From positions 1 through 34,413 of the forward strand of contig JASHPQ010000118.1 of NCBI GenBank assembly GCA_030037995.1: a stretch of DNA of 34,413 nucleotides, in the 5' to 3' direction. This DNA is from Nitrososphaerales archaeon (lineage in GTDB: Archaea; Thermoproteota; Nitrososphaeria; Nitrososphaerales; CADDZS01). The notes below the pieces were generated by a model. It was given only the letters and a program-made list of their open reading frames with translations, ran no database searches and had not been told where the DNA came from. The position numbers and the translations under genes were made by a program. Positions 1 through 7,750 of the stretch are shown here, in pieces (position 1 is the first letter of the stretch; every line of letters begins with the position of its first letter).

Positions 1-149
1 TCGATGTACTTCGCGTAGTTTCTGGGAACGAAACGAATGATCTCTCGAACAAGCCTTACCTTTCCCCCCGCCCATTTCAGGAAAGGACGAACCCTATTGA
101 GCGAGTCCGCCTCGAGAGGATTGGTCTCGGAGCTGTCGAGAAGTGTCAT
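1..149 (-). CDS. D12-class DNA adenine N6-methyltransferase, N-terminal fragment (cut by window edge)
   Basis: Reading leftward from an ATG at 149, 49 codons are open and run off the window. The fragment contains RPFLKWAGGKVRLV around residues 21-34, followed by a Pro-x-x-Tyr-x-x-Tyr stretch. This is the start of the Dam/D12 class N6-adenine DNA methylases, where the F-x-K-W-x-G-G-K motif helps bind S-adenosylmethionine. It would methylate adenine in a specific DNA site, either as part of a restriction system or as a solitary regulator. No restriction endonuclease is visible on the side inside the window, and the other side cannot be seen. Imperfect dyads lie directly upstream at 151-163 and 211-225. 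The family call rests on the motif alone, because the DPPY catalytic motif would lie outside the window. Confidence 0.8.
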   Translation of the reverse strand, partial: MTLLDSSETNPLEADSLNRVRPFLKWAGGKVRLVREIIRFVPRNYAKYI

Positions 150-357
150 CTAGATGATATCTAATGACGGATTTTGGGGGAGACTCTATTATGCCTTGGG
201 TTAGTCACTCATCAGATATCGTCTAACGGGATTTTTGCCTCAGAATTTAAATGAAAAATAGAAGAATCCTTATTGCTACTAGAATAGTAACCGCACAAAA
301 AAGATCGCACATCCTCTATTGCCGGGAACTCAGGTAGGCGATCAAAAAGATGAAAAA

Positions 358-2226
358 ATGTCCCTCAGACCTTCGGGAACGAGAAATCCAGGTACCACGA
401 TAGCTTTCAAGCTTCTTCTGTTGTTCGGGGCACTTTTGCTTCTGTTCTCCTTATTTCTACCCGCTTCTAGTGCCACCTCTCAAGAGCAGCAAAGCAGCTG
501 CACGATCTCCATTTCTAGGCAGCCCCCTACTGTATATTATCCGTCTCTGCCCTCGACCGGAAACGGGGTCGCCGTAGTCGTGGGTGTTTCATACTCCCCG
601 GATCTTGTGAACTCTACCTTCCAGCTGCAGTACTACAACGGGCTGGGCTGGCCCACGCTTGCGACTTTTTCGGGAAACAGCGTACAGTACAACTTTGCTT
701 ATGCCGGGGTCTATTCCGACTGGGCACACTACGGAAATAACCTCCTTCGCGTGGAGGCGGTGCAACAGGGGTGCGCTTCCAACACCGAGACGCTGACGGT
801 GGTGCAGAGTGGCGATCAAGGGGCGTTGCAGGACGCCGCTATTTGGATCGCTATAGCCTCGATGTCCGGGCTACTGATCTTCCTGAGTCGCGTACTTCCG
901 ACAAAGTGGTTTCTTACAATCGCCGGCGTGACGTATCTCGGGCTCGCACCGTTCACAGGGCAGCGCTACGACGTGTATTTTCTCTATTCCTCCGGCATTC
1001 GCCTGCTCGACAGAGTCAGCCCGTTTTCCCCGGGAAACCTGCAACCCTATCCCTTTGCACTAAAGTGGGCCTATCCACCGCTGTACGTGCCGTACAGCTC
1101 GCTGAGCTACCTGATCTATTCCGCAATTTCTAGAGTTGCGATCCCCAGCAATGCCGCACTGACATTTCCGGGATTTTACACCTCGACTTACGAGGTCTGG
1201 GAGGCGTTCGTTCCGTCCAGCTTGCCGCTCCTAGTGTTCTTGCTGAAGATCCCGATGATCGCTTCGACGTTTGGGATCTTCGGCATCCTGTCAAAATCGA
1301 TCGGGAGGAGGACCGCGCTAACTTTCTGGCTCGCCAACCCATTCGTGATCTTTATCACCTCCGTCTGGGGGCAGATAGACCCGATTGCCACCGCTTTTGC
1401 AGTGGCCTCGATCTATCTTGCGAAGAAGGAAAAGTTTGGCCCCGCCTACCTCATGGCCGGGCTGGGGGCGGCGACCAAAGTCTGGCCCGCGTTGCTAGTT
1501 CCCATTATTCTTGTGGTGCAGGTCAGAAAAGTGGGACTCTGGCCCTCGCTCAAGGAGCTCGCGTGGCTGGTTCCGCCGGCCCTGATCTCGCTCGCACTGT
1601 TCGGCGTGTACGGAAACCTCCTCCAGTCGCTATTCGTGTTTGCGTACGCGAGGGGGGTGCCCACGTACGCTGGAGAGTTCAGCGTGAATGGACTGACCTG
1701 GCAGCAGCTCCTCGTGGCAATGCACTCCCCGCCGATTTCGATTTTATTGTTCGTCGGACTACCAGTGCTAATCCTGGTGATGGTGCTCGCGTACAAGCGG
1801 CAGGGATCGATCGAGAGCTACCTGCTCATCATGCTCCTTGTGGTTTTCCTCTCTTACAACTACGTCAATCCGCAGTACTTCTTCTGGCTGGTGCCGCTGT
1901 TTTTGATGCTTGGAAAGAAATTCCAAGGCGTACTTTATTCTACGCTGCCGATGCTGTATATCGCGCTCTCTTACAACATTCTGTACTTCATTTCCCCGGT
2001 GCTGGTGTACGACGTCTACGAGGGCCCGGCAGCCGTCATAGAGCAGCTCAAGATTAACGTGTTTTACAACTCTCCGCTGTTGCTTGTCGGGCTGTTTGGA
2101 ATTGTCCCAAGCGCCGTCTATCTGCTCAGCCTGTTAGACGTGTTAGGCGTCTTGGGGAGGAAAATAAGACCGGCAGGCGAACTCCTCAAAAATCAGCGGC
2201 TGCCCCCATCCAAGGAAACTGTCTGA
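358..2226 (+). CDS. GT-C type membrane glycosyltransferase with extracellular N-terminal domain
   Basis: The protein has about 622 residues if started at the ATG at 358; a TTG at 319 would add 13. It opens with a hydrophobic signal/anchor segment (about residues 17-38) ending in a small-residue stretch. A soluble, Tyr/Ser/Asn-rich beta-type domain of about 120 residues follows, and then ten or more membrane segments. The first long outside loop after the membrane region begins carries GQRYDVYFLYS, an acidic site placed where GT-C polyprenyl-phosphate sugar transferases keep their catalytic Asp. The later VNPQYFFWLVPLF resembles the Asn-Pro-Gln-Tyr segment of mannosyltransferases related to the GT87/PIG-M group. 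It probably moves a sugar from a dolichyl-phosphate carrier to a glycan or glycolipid outside the membrane. The exact family and acceptor are unknown. It stands alone, converging on the next gene. Confidence 0.7.
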   Translation: MSLRPSGTRNPGTTIAFKLLLLFGALLLLFSLFLPASSATSQEQQSSCTISISRQPPTVYYPSLPSTGNGVAVVVGVSYSPDLVNSTFQLQYYNGLGWPTLATFSGNSVQYNFAYAGVYSDWAHYGNNLLRVEAVQQGCASNTETLTVVQSGDQGALQDAAIWIAIASMSGLLIFLSRVLPTKWFLTIAGVTYLGLAPFTGQRYDVYFLYSSGIRLLDRVSPFSPGNLQPYPFALKWAYPPLYVPYSSLSYLIYSAISRVAIPSNAALTFPGFYTSTYEVWEAFVPSSLPLLVFLLKIPMIASTFGIFGILSKSIGRRTALTFWLANPFVIFITSVWGQIDPIATAFAVASIYLAKKEKFGPAYLMAGLGAATKVWPALLVPIILVVQVRKVGLWPSLKELAWLVPPALISLALFGVYGNLLQSLFVFAYARGVPTYAGEFSVNGLTWQQLLVAMHSPPISILLFVGLPVLILVMVLAYKRQGSIESYLLIMLLVVFLSYNYVNPQYFFWLVPLFLMLGKKFQGVLYSTLPMLYIALSYNILYFISPVLVYDVYEGPAAVIEQLKINVFYNSPLLLVGLFGIVPSAVYLLSLLDVLGVLGRKIRPAGELLKNQRLPPSKETV

Positions 2227-2350
2227 TCCTGTTCTGTGGACTTTTCTACCACATTGGGGTTCCATCTGGAGGACTCATTTCGGTGTCGGAATACTTGTTA
2301 AATTCTCAAAAAATGTAGGTTCTCGCCTTAAGCGGTCTAGCTTGCAACGA

Positions 2351-2908
2351 CTAAGGTGCCGTCTGTTTCAGCGAAACGAAGAGATTTTTCACTCCGTCCG
2401 GATCTCCGATTCCACCTAGCCGGATCCTCTCTACCCCATCTGTCACGAAAACTAGCGAGCCAATGGTCTTGGAGGCTCCGGAGCGGATAGTAGTTCCGAC
2501 GCCCTCGTGGTACGACCCTACGCCGGTCGAGGTAGAGCTCGAGTGCCGATCCATCACCACGATATCGGTCTCCCGGAGCGGGAGTGAAGATATGACTCGC
2601 CGGTTCACGATATCGATCGAGACCACGCGTTGATTTGTGATGACGTAGGCTCTCTCCACATGCCGGTGGATGAGCCCCTCCTTGAAATCCTTCTCCCACG
2701 CGATTTGCTCCCCCGGATGTAAAAGCCAGCGGCCTCCCGGCTCTTCAGATGGAGGAAGGAGAGGTGCTTGATTCATCTGAGCGGACGGGTGGGAGGGAAA
2801 CGCGTTCTGCTGGGCTGTGGCGGGGGAGGCGATAGCCTTTCCGCAGTGGGGGCAAAACTCGGCATCAGCTAGTGAAATCTCGTAATCGCAATAGGGGCAG
2901 AAGGGCAT
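2351..2908 (-). CDS. Zinc-ribbon protein with PH-like (bPH) domain
   Basis: The 185-residue protein begins MPFCPYCDYEISLADAEF and continues CPHC, a four-cysteine zinc ribbon (C4, C7, C19, C22). A flexible Gln/Pro/Ser linker covers about residues 27-60. The rest is predicted beta-rich: GEQIAWEKDFKEG, HVERAYVITNQRVVSID and an SLPLRETDIVV segment have the pattern of bacterial-type PH domains (YdbS/DUF304-like, W-x-x-T-N-x-R followed by a hydrophobic strand). There is no membrane segment. The role is unknown; such proteins are thought to act as scaffolds or membrane-proximal sensors. The ATG at 2908 is preceded by a TATA-like box at 2942-2949. The gene is convergent with the glycosyltransferase gene. 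Confidence 0.7.
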   Translation of the reverse strand: MPFCPYCDYEISLADAEFCPHCGKAIASPATAQQNAFPSHPSAQMNQAPLLPPSEEPGGRWLLHPGEQIAWEKDFKEGLIHRHVERAYVITNQRVVSIDIVNRRVISSLPLRETDIVVMDRHSSSTSTGVGSYHEGVGTTIRSGASKTIGSLVFVTDGVERIRLGGIGDPDGVKNLFVSLKQTAP

Positions 2909-2916
2909 CGAGAGTG

Positions 2917-2949
2917 GCGAGGTCTAACCCTAGGCCTCGCTGTATAAAC
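2917..2949 (-). promoter_or_regulatory. Promoter with inverted repeat before the zinc-ribbon/PH gene
   Basis: On the minus strand, agtttataca (2941-2950) supplies a TATA-like box about 37 bases before the ATG at 2908. The expected transcription start falls near 2919. A perfect 6-bp inverted repeat, GCGAGG (2917-2922) and CCTCGC (2935-2940), sits between the box and the start. It could be a repressor site or a short hairpin at the 5' end of the message. The sequence shows the elements; their function is inferred. Confidence 0.45.
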
Positions 2950-3010
2950 TCTTGGGAGTTTGCATCATGCGAGGGGCATTCAAAATTCTCTGACGAAAGC
3001 TGGCCATCCG

Positions 3011-3382
3011 CTATTTCCTGTTTTCAAACATTGCCGCGAAAGGTCTCGCGTCAAACACTACTCTGAGAGTGGCGATTTTCCCGTCTTTGACATGGTACCA
3101 CTCGCACGTGAAAGAAGTCGCGGGCGGGTTGCTGGTTACGAGGTCGTATAGTAGACAGACGTCATCGCCGTCGGTGAAGACCTTCTTCATCTCGACTCCC
3201 TTCACTATGTGATGCAGCTGCTCGAGATCCTTGAGCAATCCCTCTGGCTGGTCGTGGGACGCGAGCGGGCCCCGGAACGCGAGATCGTCCCTGAGATAGC
3301 TTCGCGCGGTCTTGTAGTCCTGATTTCCAAGCGCCCTTTGGTAGGCGAGCACAATATCCTTTGCAGATTGTTGCGGTGCCAT
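3011..3382 (-). CDS. SnoaL-like / NTF2-fold protein
   Basis: This 123-residue protein begins SAKDIVLAYQRALGNQDY and continues with a helix and then LRDDLAFRGPLAS. It ends in a beta-rich half containing TCEWYHVKDGKIATLRVVFD. That pattern (helix with a working Leu/Ala-Tyr, early Asp pair, late W-x-x-x-x-G-K-I strand) is the NTF2/SnoaL fold, used by small isomerases, cyclases and ligand-binding proteins. No specific substrate can be read from it. The ATG at 3382 follows a TATA-like box at 3415-3422 and an operator at 3401-3418 that is identical to the one beside the VOC and HxlR genes. It is therefore probably controlled by the HxlR protein encoded at 3958. Confidence 0.7.
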   Translation of the reverse strand: MAPQQSAKDIVLAYQRALGNQDYKTARSYLRDDLAFRGPLASHDQPEGLLKDLEQLHHIVKGVEMKKVFTDGDDVCLLYDLVTSNPPATSFTCEWYHVKDGKIATLRVVFDARPFAAMFENRK

Positions 3383-3400
3383 TTTCGTAAGTCGAGGTGA

Positions 3401-3423
3401 GTATCCTTTGGATAGTATATAAC
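3401..3423 (-). promoter_or_regulatory. TATA box and HxlR-type operator of the SnoaL-like gene
   Basis: The 18-mer GTATCCTTTGGATAGTAT at 3401-3418 contains the perfect dyad TATCC-TTT-GGATA. It overlaps the downstream side of a minus-strand TATA-like box (TTATATAC, about 3415-3422). The ATG lies at 3382, so the leader would be very short. The same 18-mer recurs at 3910-3927, in the same position relative to the TATA box of the VOC gene. A regulator bound here would block transcription initiation. Confidence 0.7.
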
Positions 3424-3492
3424 TACCCTAGGGTCAGATTTGATACTGGCATTAGTTGCTTGGAACTCCGGCGCTCGCTGCTTCTGGTCTTT

Positions 3493-3897
3493 CTAGGCCT
3501 TGGGCGAGTCTTGCCAGCAGGCGAGTATGGGCCCACCGGGGACCTTGAACCAGAAAAAGCTTCCCATTTTTGGCACGTCTACGCGCTGGAGGACGATCTC
3601 CCCTCCGGATGCCCTGATCTTTTCCTCAGCTTTTTGAATGTCGTCGACTAGCACATAATTCAGACTCCTCGGTGGCTCTTGGGGTGCGGTCTTTCTGACG
3701 TTGCCCTGAACCCCGGCGGGAGTGCGATACGAATACAGCTCGCCCATGGGGGAGCTGACATCTTGAAATTCCCAGCCGAAGACCTTTGAAAGAAAGTCTC
3801 GCGTCTCTGCCGGATTCGTGCTGGCAAGCTCGGTGTGCGCGATCATTCCCACAATCCTCGCTATACCTTCACGAGTCCTATTGCTCTCGTCAGACAA
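3493..3897 (-). CDS. VOC (glyoxalase/bleomycin-resistance fold) protein
   Basis: The 134-residue protein contains GMIAHTELASTNPAETRDFL, then SKVFGWEFQDV, and ends in GSFFWFKVPGGPILACWQ. These are the N-terminal beta-strand with a metal-ligand His and the repeated beta-alpha-beta-beta-beta units of the vicinal oxygen chelate superfamily. Members include glyoxalase-like enzymes, dioxygenases and drug- or antibiotic-binding proteins; this one resembles the short stress-type VOC proteins. The TTG at 3897 suits the shared promoter at 3926-3933, giving a leader of only a few bases. An internal ATG at 3846 is an alternative that matches the usual length of the family better. It is divergent from hxlR-like 3958 and shares its operator. 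Confidence 0.8.
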   Translation of the reverse strand: MSDESNRTREGIARIVGMIAHTELASTNPAETRDFLSKVFGWEFQDVSSPMGELYSYRTPAGVQGNVRKTAPQEPPRSLNYVLVDDIQKAEEKIRASGGEIVLQRVDVPKMGSFFWFKVPGGPILACWQDSPKA

Positions 3898-3909
3898 TTC
3901 CGAGTCGTG

Positions 3910-3933
3910 GTATCCTTTGGATAGTATTTAAAT
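3910..3933. promoter_or_regulatory. Divergent promoter with one palindromic TATA box and an HxlR-type operator
   Basis: The operator GTATCCTTTGGATAGTAT (3910-3927, dyad TATCC-TTT-GGATA) abuts the self-complementary box ATTTAAAT (3926-3933). The VOC start (3897) lies about 32 bases to the left of the box centre, and the HxlR start (3958) about 28 bases to the right. One TATA element could therefore serve both genes, each nearly leaderless. The operator lies downstream of the box for the VOC gene, and on the upstream (BRE) side for the regulator. It is the same 18-mer as at 3401-3418. Confidence 0.7.
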
Positions 3934-3957
3934 CGAGCATTAGGAAAAGCTCCGCTG

Positions 3958-4359
3958 TTGGCACGACCTCCCCCGCAACTCGAGTACCAAGCGGATCCCA
4001 TCAGGGCCACCTTGAAGCTGTTTGGTAAAAAATGGACGCTTCTAATAGTGCGTGACATCGCCTTCCTTAAATTCCAGCGGTTTGGGCAAATCCTCGCGAA
4101 TAACCCAGGACTCACGCCGCGGGTTCTATCCAGGCGGCTGGAACAAATGGCCAGCGAGGGCCTCCTCAAAAAAGTGAGGGACAGCGAGGGCGGGCCGCGC
4201 TACTTTCTCACACCGATGGGGGAGGACGCCGTTTACATCCTGCTCGCAATGCTCCGATTTGGAATCCGGCACTATCTGGGGAAACAGACCGCCAGAGAGG
4301 AGGAGAAGGTGCTGAGTGAACTCCGCTACGATCTGCCGAAGACTGACTGGAATTACTGA
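3958..4359 (+). CDS. HxlR-family winged-helix transcriptional regulator
   Basis: The 133-residue protein contains ATLKLFGKKWTLLIVRDIAF, then RFGQILANNPGLTPRVLSRR, then LEQMASEGLLKKV. This is the standard HxlR/DUF24 layout: a W-x-x-x-I-(V/L)-R-(D/E) helix, an F-x-x-(L/I) segment, the recognition helix with P-x-x-L-S-x-R-L, and a wing. Such proteins bind short inverted repeats as dimers, often sensing aldehydes, quinones or redox stress. There is no cysteine, so a Cys-based sensor mechanism is unlikely. The TTG start at 3958 is chosen because the palindromic TATA box lies 28 bases upstream, giving an essentially leaderless message. It probably represses itself, the VOC gene and the SnoaL-like gene through the 18-bp operators. 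Confidence 0.9.
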   Translation: MARPPPQLEYQADPIRATLKLFGKKWTLLIVRDIAFLKFQRFGQILANNPGLTPRVLSRRLEQMASEGLLKKVRDSEGGPRYFLTPMGEDAVYILLAMLRFGIRHYLGKQTAREEEKVLSELRYDLPKTDWNY

Positions 4360-4402
4360 GACTCCCGCGACAATCCTTTTGCCCACTCGTACAAATTCGA
4401 TC

Positions 4403-4543
4403 ATGGGGGATTCAGATCTAAAATTTACTCTAACAGAGCTTGAAACGAGCTCTCCTGTACCAAAAATTGCACGGTTGCGCGATCGCGAGGAAATTTGCAA
4501 TATGAAGCAAATGATGCTACAAACAATAGCCAAACAGATCTAA
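4403..4543 (+). CDS. Possible small hypothetical protein (46 aa)
   Basis: An ATG at 4403 opens 46 codons, with a charged, Met- and Thr-containing product (MGDSDLKFTLTELETSSP at the start, KQMMLQTIAKQI at the end). It follows the HxlR gene by 43 bases on the same strand and is followed by a structured, T-rich terminator. No family is recognised, and no clear promoter or Shine-Dalgarno site was seen. It could be a real short gene co-transcribed with the regulator, or chance. Confidence 0.3.
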   Translation: MGDSDLKFTLTELETSSPVPKIARLRDREEICNMKQMMLQTIAKQI

Positions 4544-4568
4544 TGGATCCATCAAATTACTATGGCTC

Positions 4569-4660
4569 GCCCCCGCATGCGTTGCCTCCGAGGGGGCCCT
4601 AGGCTATAACTAAAGCAGGCCCCTGGAAGAGCTATCAGGGGGCCTTCCTTTTTCTTCCTT
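4569..4660 (+). terminator. Two-stem structured element ending in a T-rich terminator
   Basis: Stem 1 pairs GCCCCC (4569-4574) with GGGGGC (4592-4597). Stem 2 pairs AGGCCCCTG (4617-4625) with CAGGGGGCCT (4636-4645) with one bulged base, and is followed directly by tcctttttcttcctt. The second stem with its T tract looks like an intrinsic-type terminator for plus-strand transcripts from the HxlR side. Stem 1 and the linker are more than a terminator needs, so a small structured RNA is possible. The rest of 4661-4885 shows nothing recognisable. Confidence 0.55.
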
Positions 4661-4885
4661 GTGTTTCGATCAACTGTCTATTTTTTCTTGGATTCTAATC
4701 TTTGCTTGATGCGCTGTATCCCATAATGGCTGTACTTATTCGTAATTTCTCTGTTCTTTTAGATCCGGAGAGTCACTTGAGCTGCTCTCCAAATCTTTCT
4801 CTTCCGACAGTAGAGATCATCGGTCCATTTGAGAAATTACTTTTTGCGCGCATACAATCACCGCGTTCGCAAGCCGGAAAAACGC

Positions 4886-7729
4886 CTATGTAGGGTACAC
4901 AGTCAGATAATATGACACCACGATTCCATTTTCATTCCTAACGACGCCAAAGTCTGTGACATTACTACTGGATTGCCATTCATATATTGGAGTCGTGGTG
5001 TTTGTCGCATATTGCGAAACAAACCCCTTTACTGTTTGATTCACTTGCGAAACTGTAGCTGAAGTCAAGTTGATAGAACTAATCTGGTTTCCGATATTTA
5101 CGTTCACTAGAGCTGGCTTTTCGACCGTGTACCCGCGGGAGGTAAACGCTTCCACTACCGAGTTGAGTGTAGTCGATACAGTAGTATTGCTACTAACTAT
5201 GGACGGAGCAGTTCCGGTCTCGCTTGCGATGAGCGAGGAATAGGCATCAGCGGCATTTGCACCGTATGCCGAGACGCCGTTGCTCGCATCAACGACCGTT
5301 ACGAAAGCAAGCTTTGTAATCACGGCGGACGAGCTCTGAGCAGTGTTCACGTAGATCGGTATGAAGTAGTAGATCTGAGAGTTGATCAAGTACGGGATCA
5401 CGTTGCCGGTGGTGGGATTGCCCAGAAGCTGAAGCTGCTGTCTGAAGGCAGAATTTGTGTCCGATGCCTGCAAAGCTGCAGTGGGTCCTATGAGTTTGTT
5501 AGTCAAGGTTGAATTGATGTTCACCTGATACATCGAAATTTCCCCCAGTCTGGATCCGCCGTACGCCAGATATACCGCCCCCAGGTTGAGGCCCTGCGAG
5601 ACCAAAAAGTCTGCGAGCTGCAACCCGACATAGTAGAGCGTGTTACCCTCGTTTACAAGGATGTAGTAAACCGGTGTGTCAGCTGGCCTCTCATAAAAGT
5701 CGGCGCTCGACCGCCACACGCTGGAGTCGGTTACGTGGTACGTAAAGTCGACGTCCAGCTGTCCCGGCTGCTGCTGAGTTCCGAGGAGCTGTTCAGGATA
5801 TCTTAACTGAGGAACGAGCCACGATGGGAGCGAAGCATTCCATCCAGAATAGTACTGACGATAAAATGAGGAAAGAAAATCACTAGAGTTGTCGACGACG
5901 TAAGCGCTCATCGATCCGTCATTTACGTTTACCAGAACGTCCGCAAAATTTCTGAGGAAAGGCGATTGCGCAAATCCGGTTTGAAGGGGAGTGTCTATGT
6001 AGACCATGATGTTGTAGTAGAGGTTCTGACCATTCGTAACCAAGTAGGTCTCCGGGTCAATGACCAGTCCATTGATCAGTGTTGATTGTACCCTGCTGAA
6101 TACGTCTCTGTTGAGAAGCATTTCCATGCTGTTTTGTGGTGGGCTGAAAGCGAAGCCCCAGGTCGCGGGGCCCTGCACAAAGAACCAGAGAGCTCGCTGC
6201 GCGCCAGACAGAACGTAATCCGGCTGCCACGTATAGTTGTCATCGGGAATCTGGGCCGGTTCGTTTTTGACGTTGACAAACACATCATTAAGAAAACCAC
6301 CTTGTTCGCCGTAATATATCATTGGAGCGTCCAGTGCATGGTTGGGTGGCAAGCCAAGCGCCTGTGTCAAGTTCACATAGTTTCCGGTGTGGGCGTTCAG
6401 TACAATAATCCTGTCCGTATGCGTGTAGATCAGGTGCTCGCTTATCCAGTCCGTGCTGGTGGGAGGGTAAGAGATGGTCGTGGAGGCGATCCAGTACTGC
6501 TGGCCGTCAAGGTATACTATTTCAGAGTCAGGAATTGAGAGGTAGTTCAGCCCTATCTGGGACTGGCTTCGTATGAGGGAAGAGTTTTGATCCCACTGCC
6601 GGACGAGTCCCAGTATTTGAGACAAGTTACCAGTAGGAATATCAGAAATCGGATAAGTTGTAATATTATCCAGGCCGGCTGACCATTGAGTCACAGAAAT
6701 TTGCTTCTGTGTCTGGGGCGTCCACTGGTACGAAAGCCAGTTGTTGTTCCAGTTGACGCCAAGATAGGCGATAGCGCCTAAATTTATGATGAAAATTAGG
6801 GCGAGCACAATGGCAACTGTCTTGGTAAGCGCGCGTCTTCTGGCGGTTATCGGAACCAACCCCTTTCCTGAGAGCCTGAAGTAAGCGATCCCAAAGAGCG
6901 TGCCTATCATGAAGATGATCAGGGCAAAATAGAGGTAGGGAGTGGTCACGTTCATGGACCAGTAGGGGGCGCCGAACCAGATTGCGAGTAAAATCGCGAG
7001 AACGATTCCCAGCAGGTCGAGAATCCATTTGTTCCCCGTCCGTGAAAACGCGTCTGTCAATAGCTTCAGGAAAAACCTTATCGCAAGTATGGTCAGGATG
7101 ATCCCCGTGACCGCTACCACGATGTAGTATTGAGCCTGCATGGTTGGAATGAGTGAGATAATTAGCTGCCCGGAAGCAGGAAAGACTGGAAGTGCGAAAA
7201 GTCGCGGAACGAGTGACCAGGAGCCGAAGCCGTAAAGGTCCAAAATCCATGCCTGCGTCAAATTTGGATAGAATAGAAAGCCCTGAGCAAAGTACGCAAT
7301 CGCGTACGCAATAGACCACTTGACAACCTGCCAGATAGCCCAAAGGCTCCTTGATGCGGTTTCCATCTCAGGTGGAACGACTCCCGTAACATTGCGGGTA
7401 CCACCGTCATCATAGTAGCTTTGTCTGCGCCTGGAAAATGTGGTGAACGTCCTCAAGAATGCAAAAAGATCGCTCCTCTTCGGGTAGGGATAGATAACTG
7501 CCAGAGCAACTATTGCAGGAATTACAAATGCGTAGTCGTGGTAAAAGACTGTACTGAACCAATTGAGGTGACCGAATTTGATTTCGTACATGTGCTGGAA
7601 TATTGCCCATGTCAGGAAGACATATGCGAGATAAAGCACGATAATGAAAGCGAAAATACCGGCAAATGCGTAAGCCACGAGGCGACCACTTTTTGCGCGC
7701 CGGCTGCGCGCTGTGGTTTCCGAATCCAT
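4886..7729 (-). CDS. UPF0182 family large membrane protein
   Basis: This is a 947-residue protein. About seven membrane segments occupy the first 330 residues (beginning LVAYAFAGIFAFIIVLYLAY). A large extracytoplasmic part of about 600 residues follows, without a C-terminal anchor. Family signatures are visible: MIYYGEQGG, LSGAQRALWFFVQG, PSWLVPQLRYPEQLLGTQ, DFTYHVTDSSVWR and LGAVYLAYGGSRLGEISMYQ. They match the conserved blocks of UPF0182 (PF03699), found in actinobacteria, cyanobacteria and some archaea. Its function is not established. The outside domain suggests a role at the cell surface or in envelope assembly. The gene lies 21 bases after a small membrane-protein gene on the same strand, and the two are probably one transcript. 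Confidence 0.85.
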   Translation of the reverse strand: MDSETTARSRRAKSGRLVAYAFAGIFAFIIVLYLAYVFLTWAIFQHMYEIKFGHLNWFSTVFYHDYAFVIPAIVALAVIYPYPKRSDLFAFLRTFTTFSRRRQSYYDDGGTRNVTGVVPPEMETASRSLWAIWQVVKWSIAYAIAYFAQGFLFYPNLTQAWILDLYGFGSWSLVPRLFALPVFPASGQLIISLIPTMQAQYYIVVAVTGIILTILAIRFFLKLLTDAFSRTGNKWILDLLGIVLAILLAIWFGAPYWSMNVTTPYLYFALIIFMIGTLFGIAYFRLSGKGLVPITARRRALTKTVAIVLALIFIINLGAIAYLGVNWNNNWLSYQWTPQTQKQISVTQWSAGLDNITTYPISDIPTGNLSQILGLVRQWDQNSSLIRSQSQIGLNYLSIPDSEIVYLDGQQYWIASTTISYPPTSTDWISEHLIYTHTDRIIVLNAHTGNYVNLTQALGLPPNHALDAPMIYYGEQGGFLNDVFVNVKNEPAQIPDDNYTWQPDYVLSGAQRALWFFVQGPATWGFAFSPPQNSMEMLLNRDVFSRVQSTLINGLVIDPETYLVTNGQNLYYNIMVYIDTPLQTGFAQSPFLRNFADVLVNVNDGSMSAYVVDNSSDFLSSFYRQYYSGWNASLPSWLVPQLRYPEQLLGTQQQPGQLDVDFTYHVTDSSVWRSSADFYERPADTPVYYILVNEGNTLYYVGLQLADFLVSQGLNLGAVYLAYGGSRLGEISMYQVNINSTLTNKLIGPTAALQASDTNSAFRQQLQLLGNPTTGNVIPYLINSQIYYFIPIYVNTAQSSSAVITKLAFVTVVDASNGVSAYGANAADAYSSLIASETGTAPSIVSSNTTVSTTLNSVVEAFTSRGYTVEKPALVNVNIGNQISSINLTSATVSQVNQTVKGFVSQYATNTTTPIYEWQSSSNVTDFGVVRNENGIVVSYYLTVYPT

Positions 7730-7750
7730 TTCCCTGTTTATCGCCAGCTG

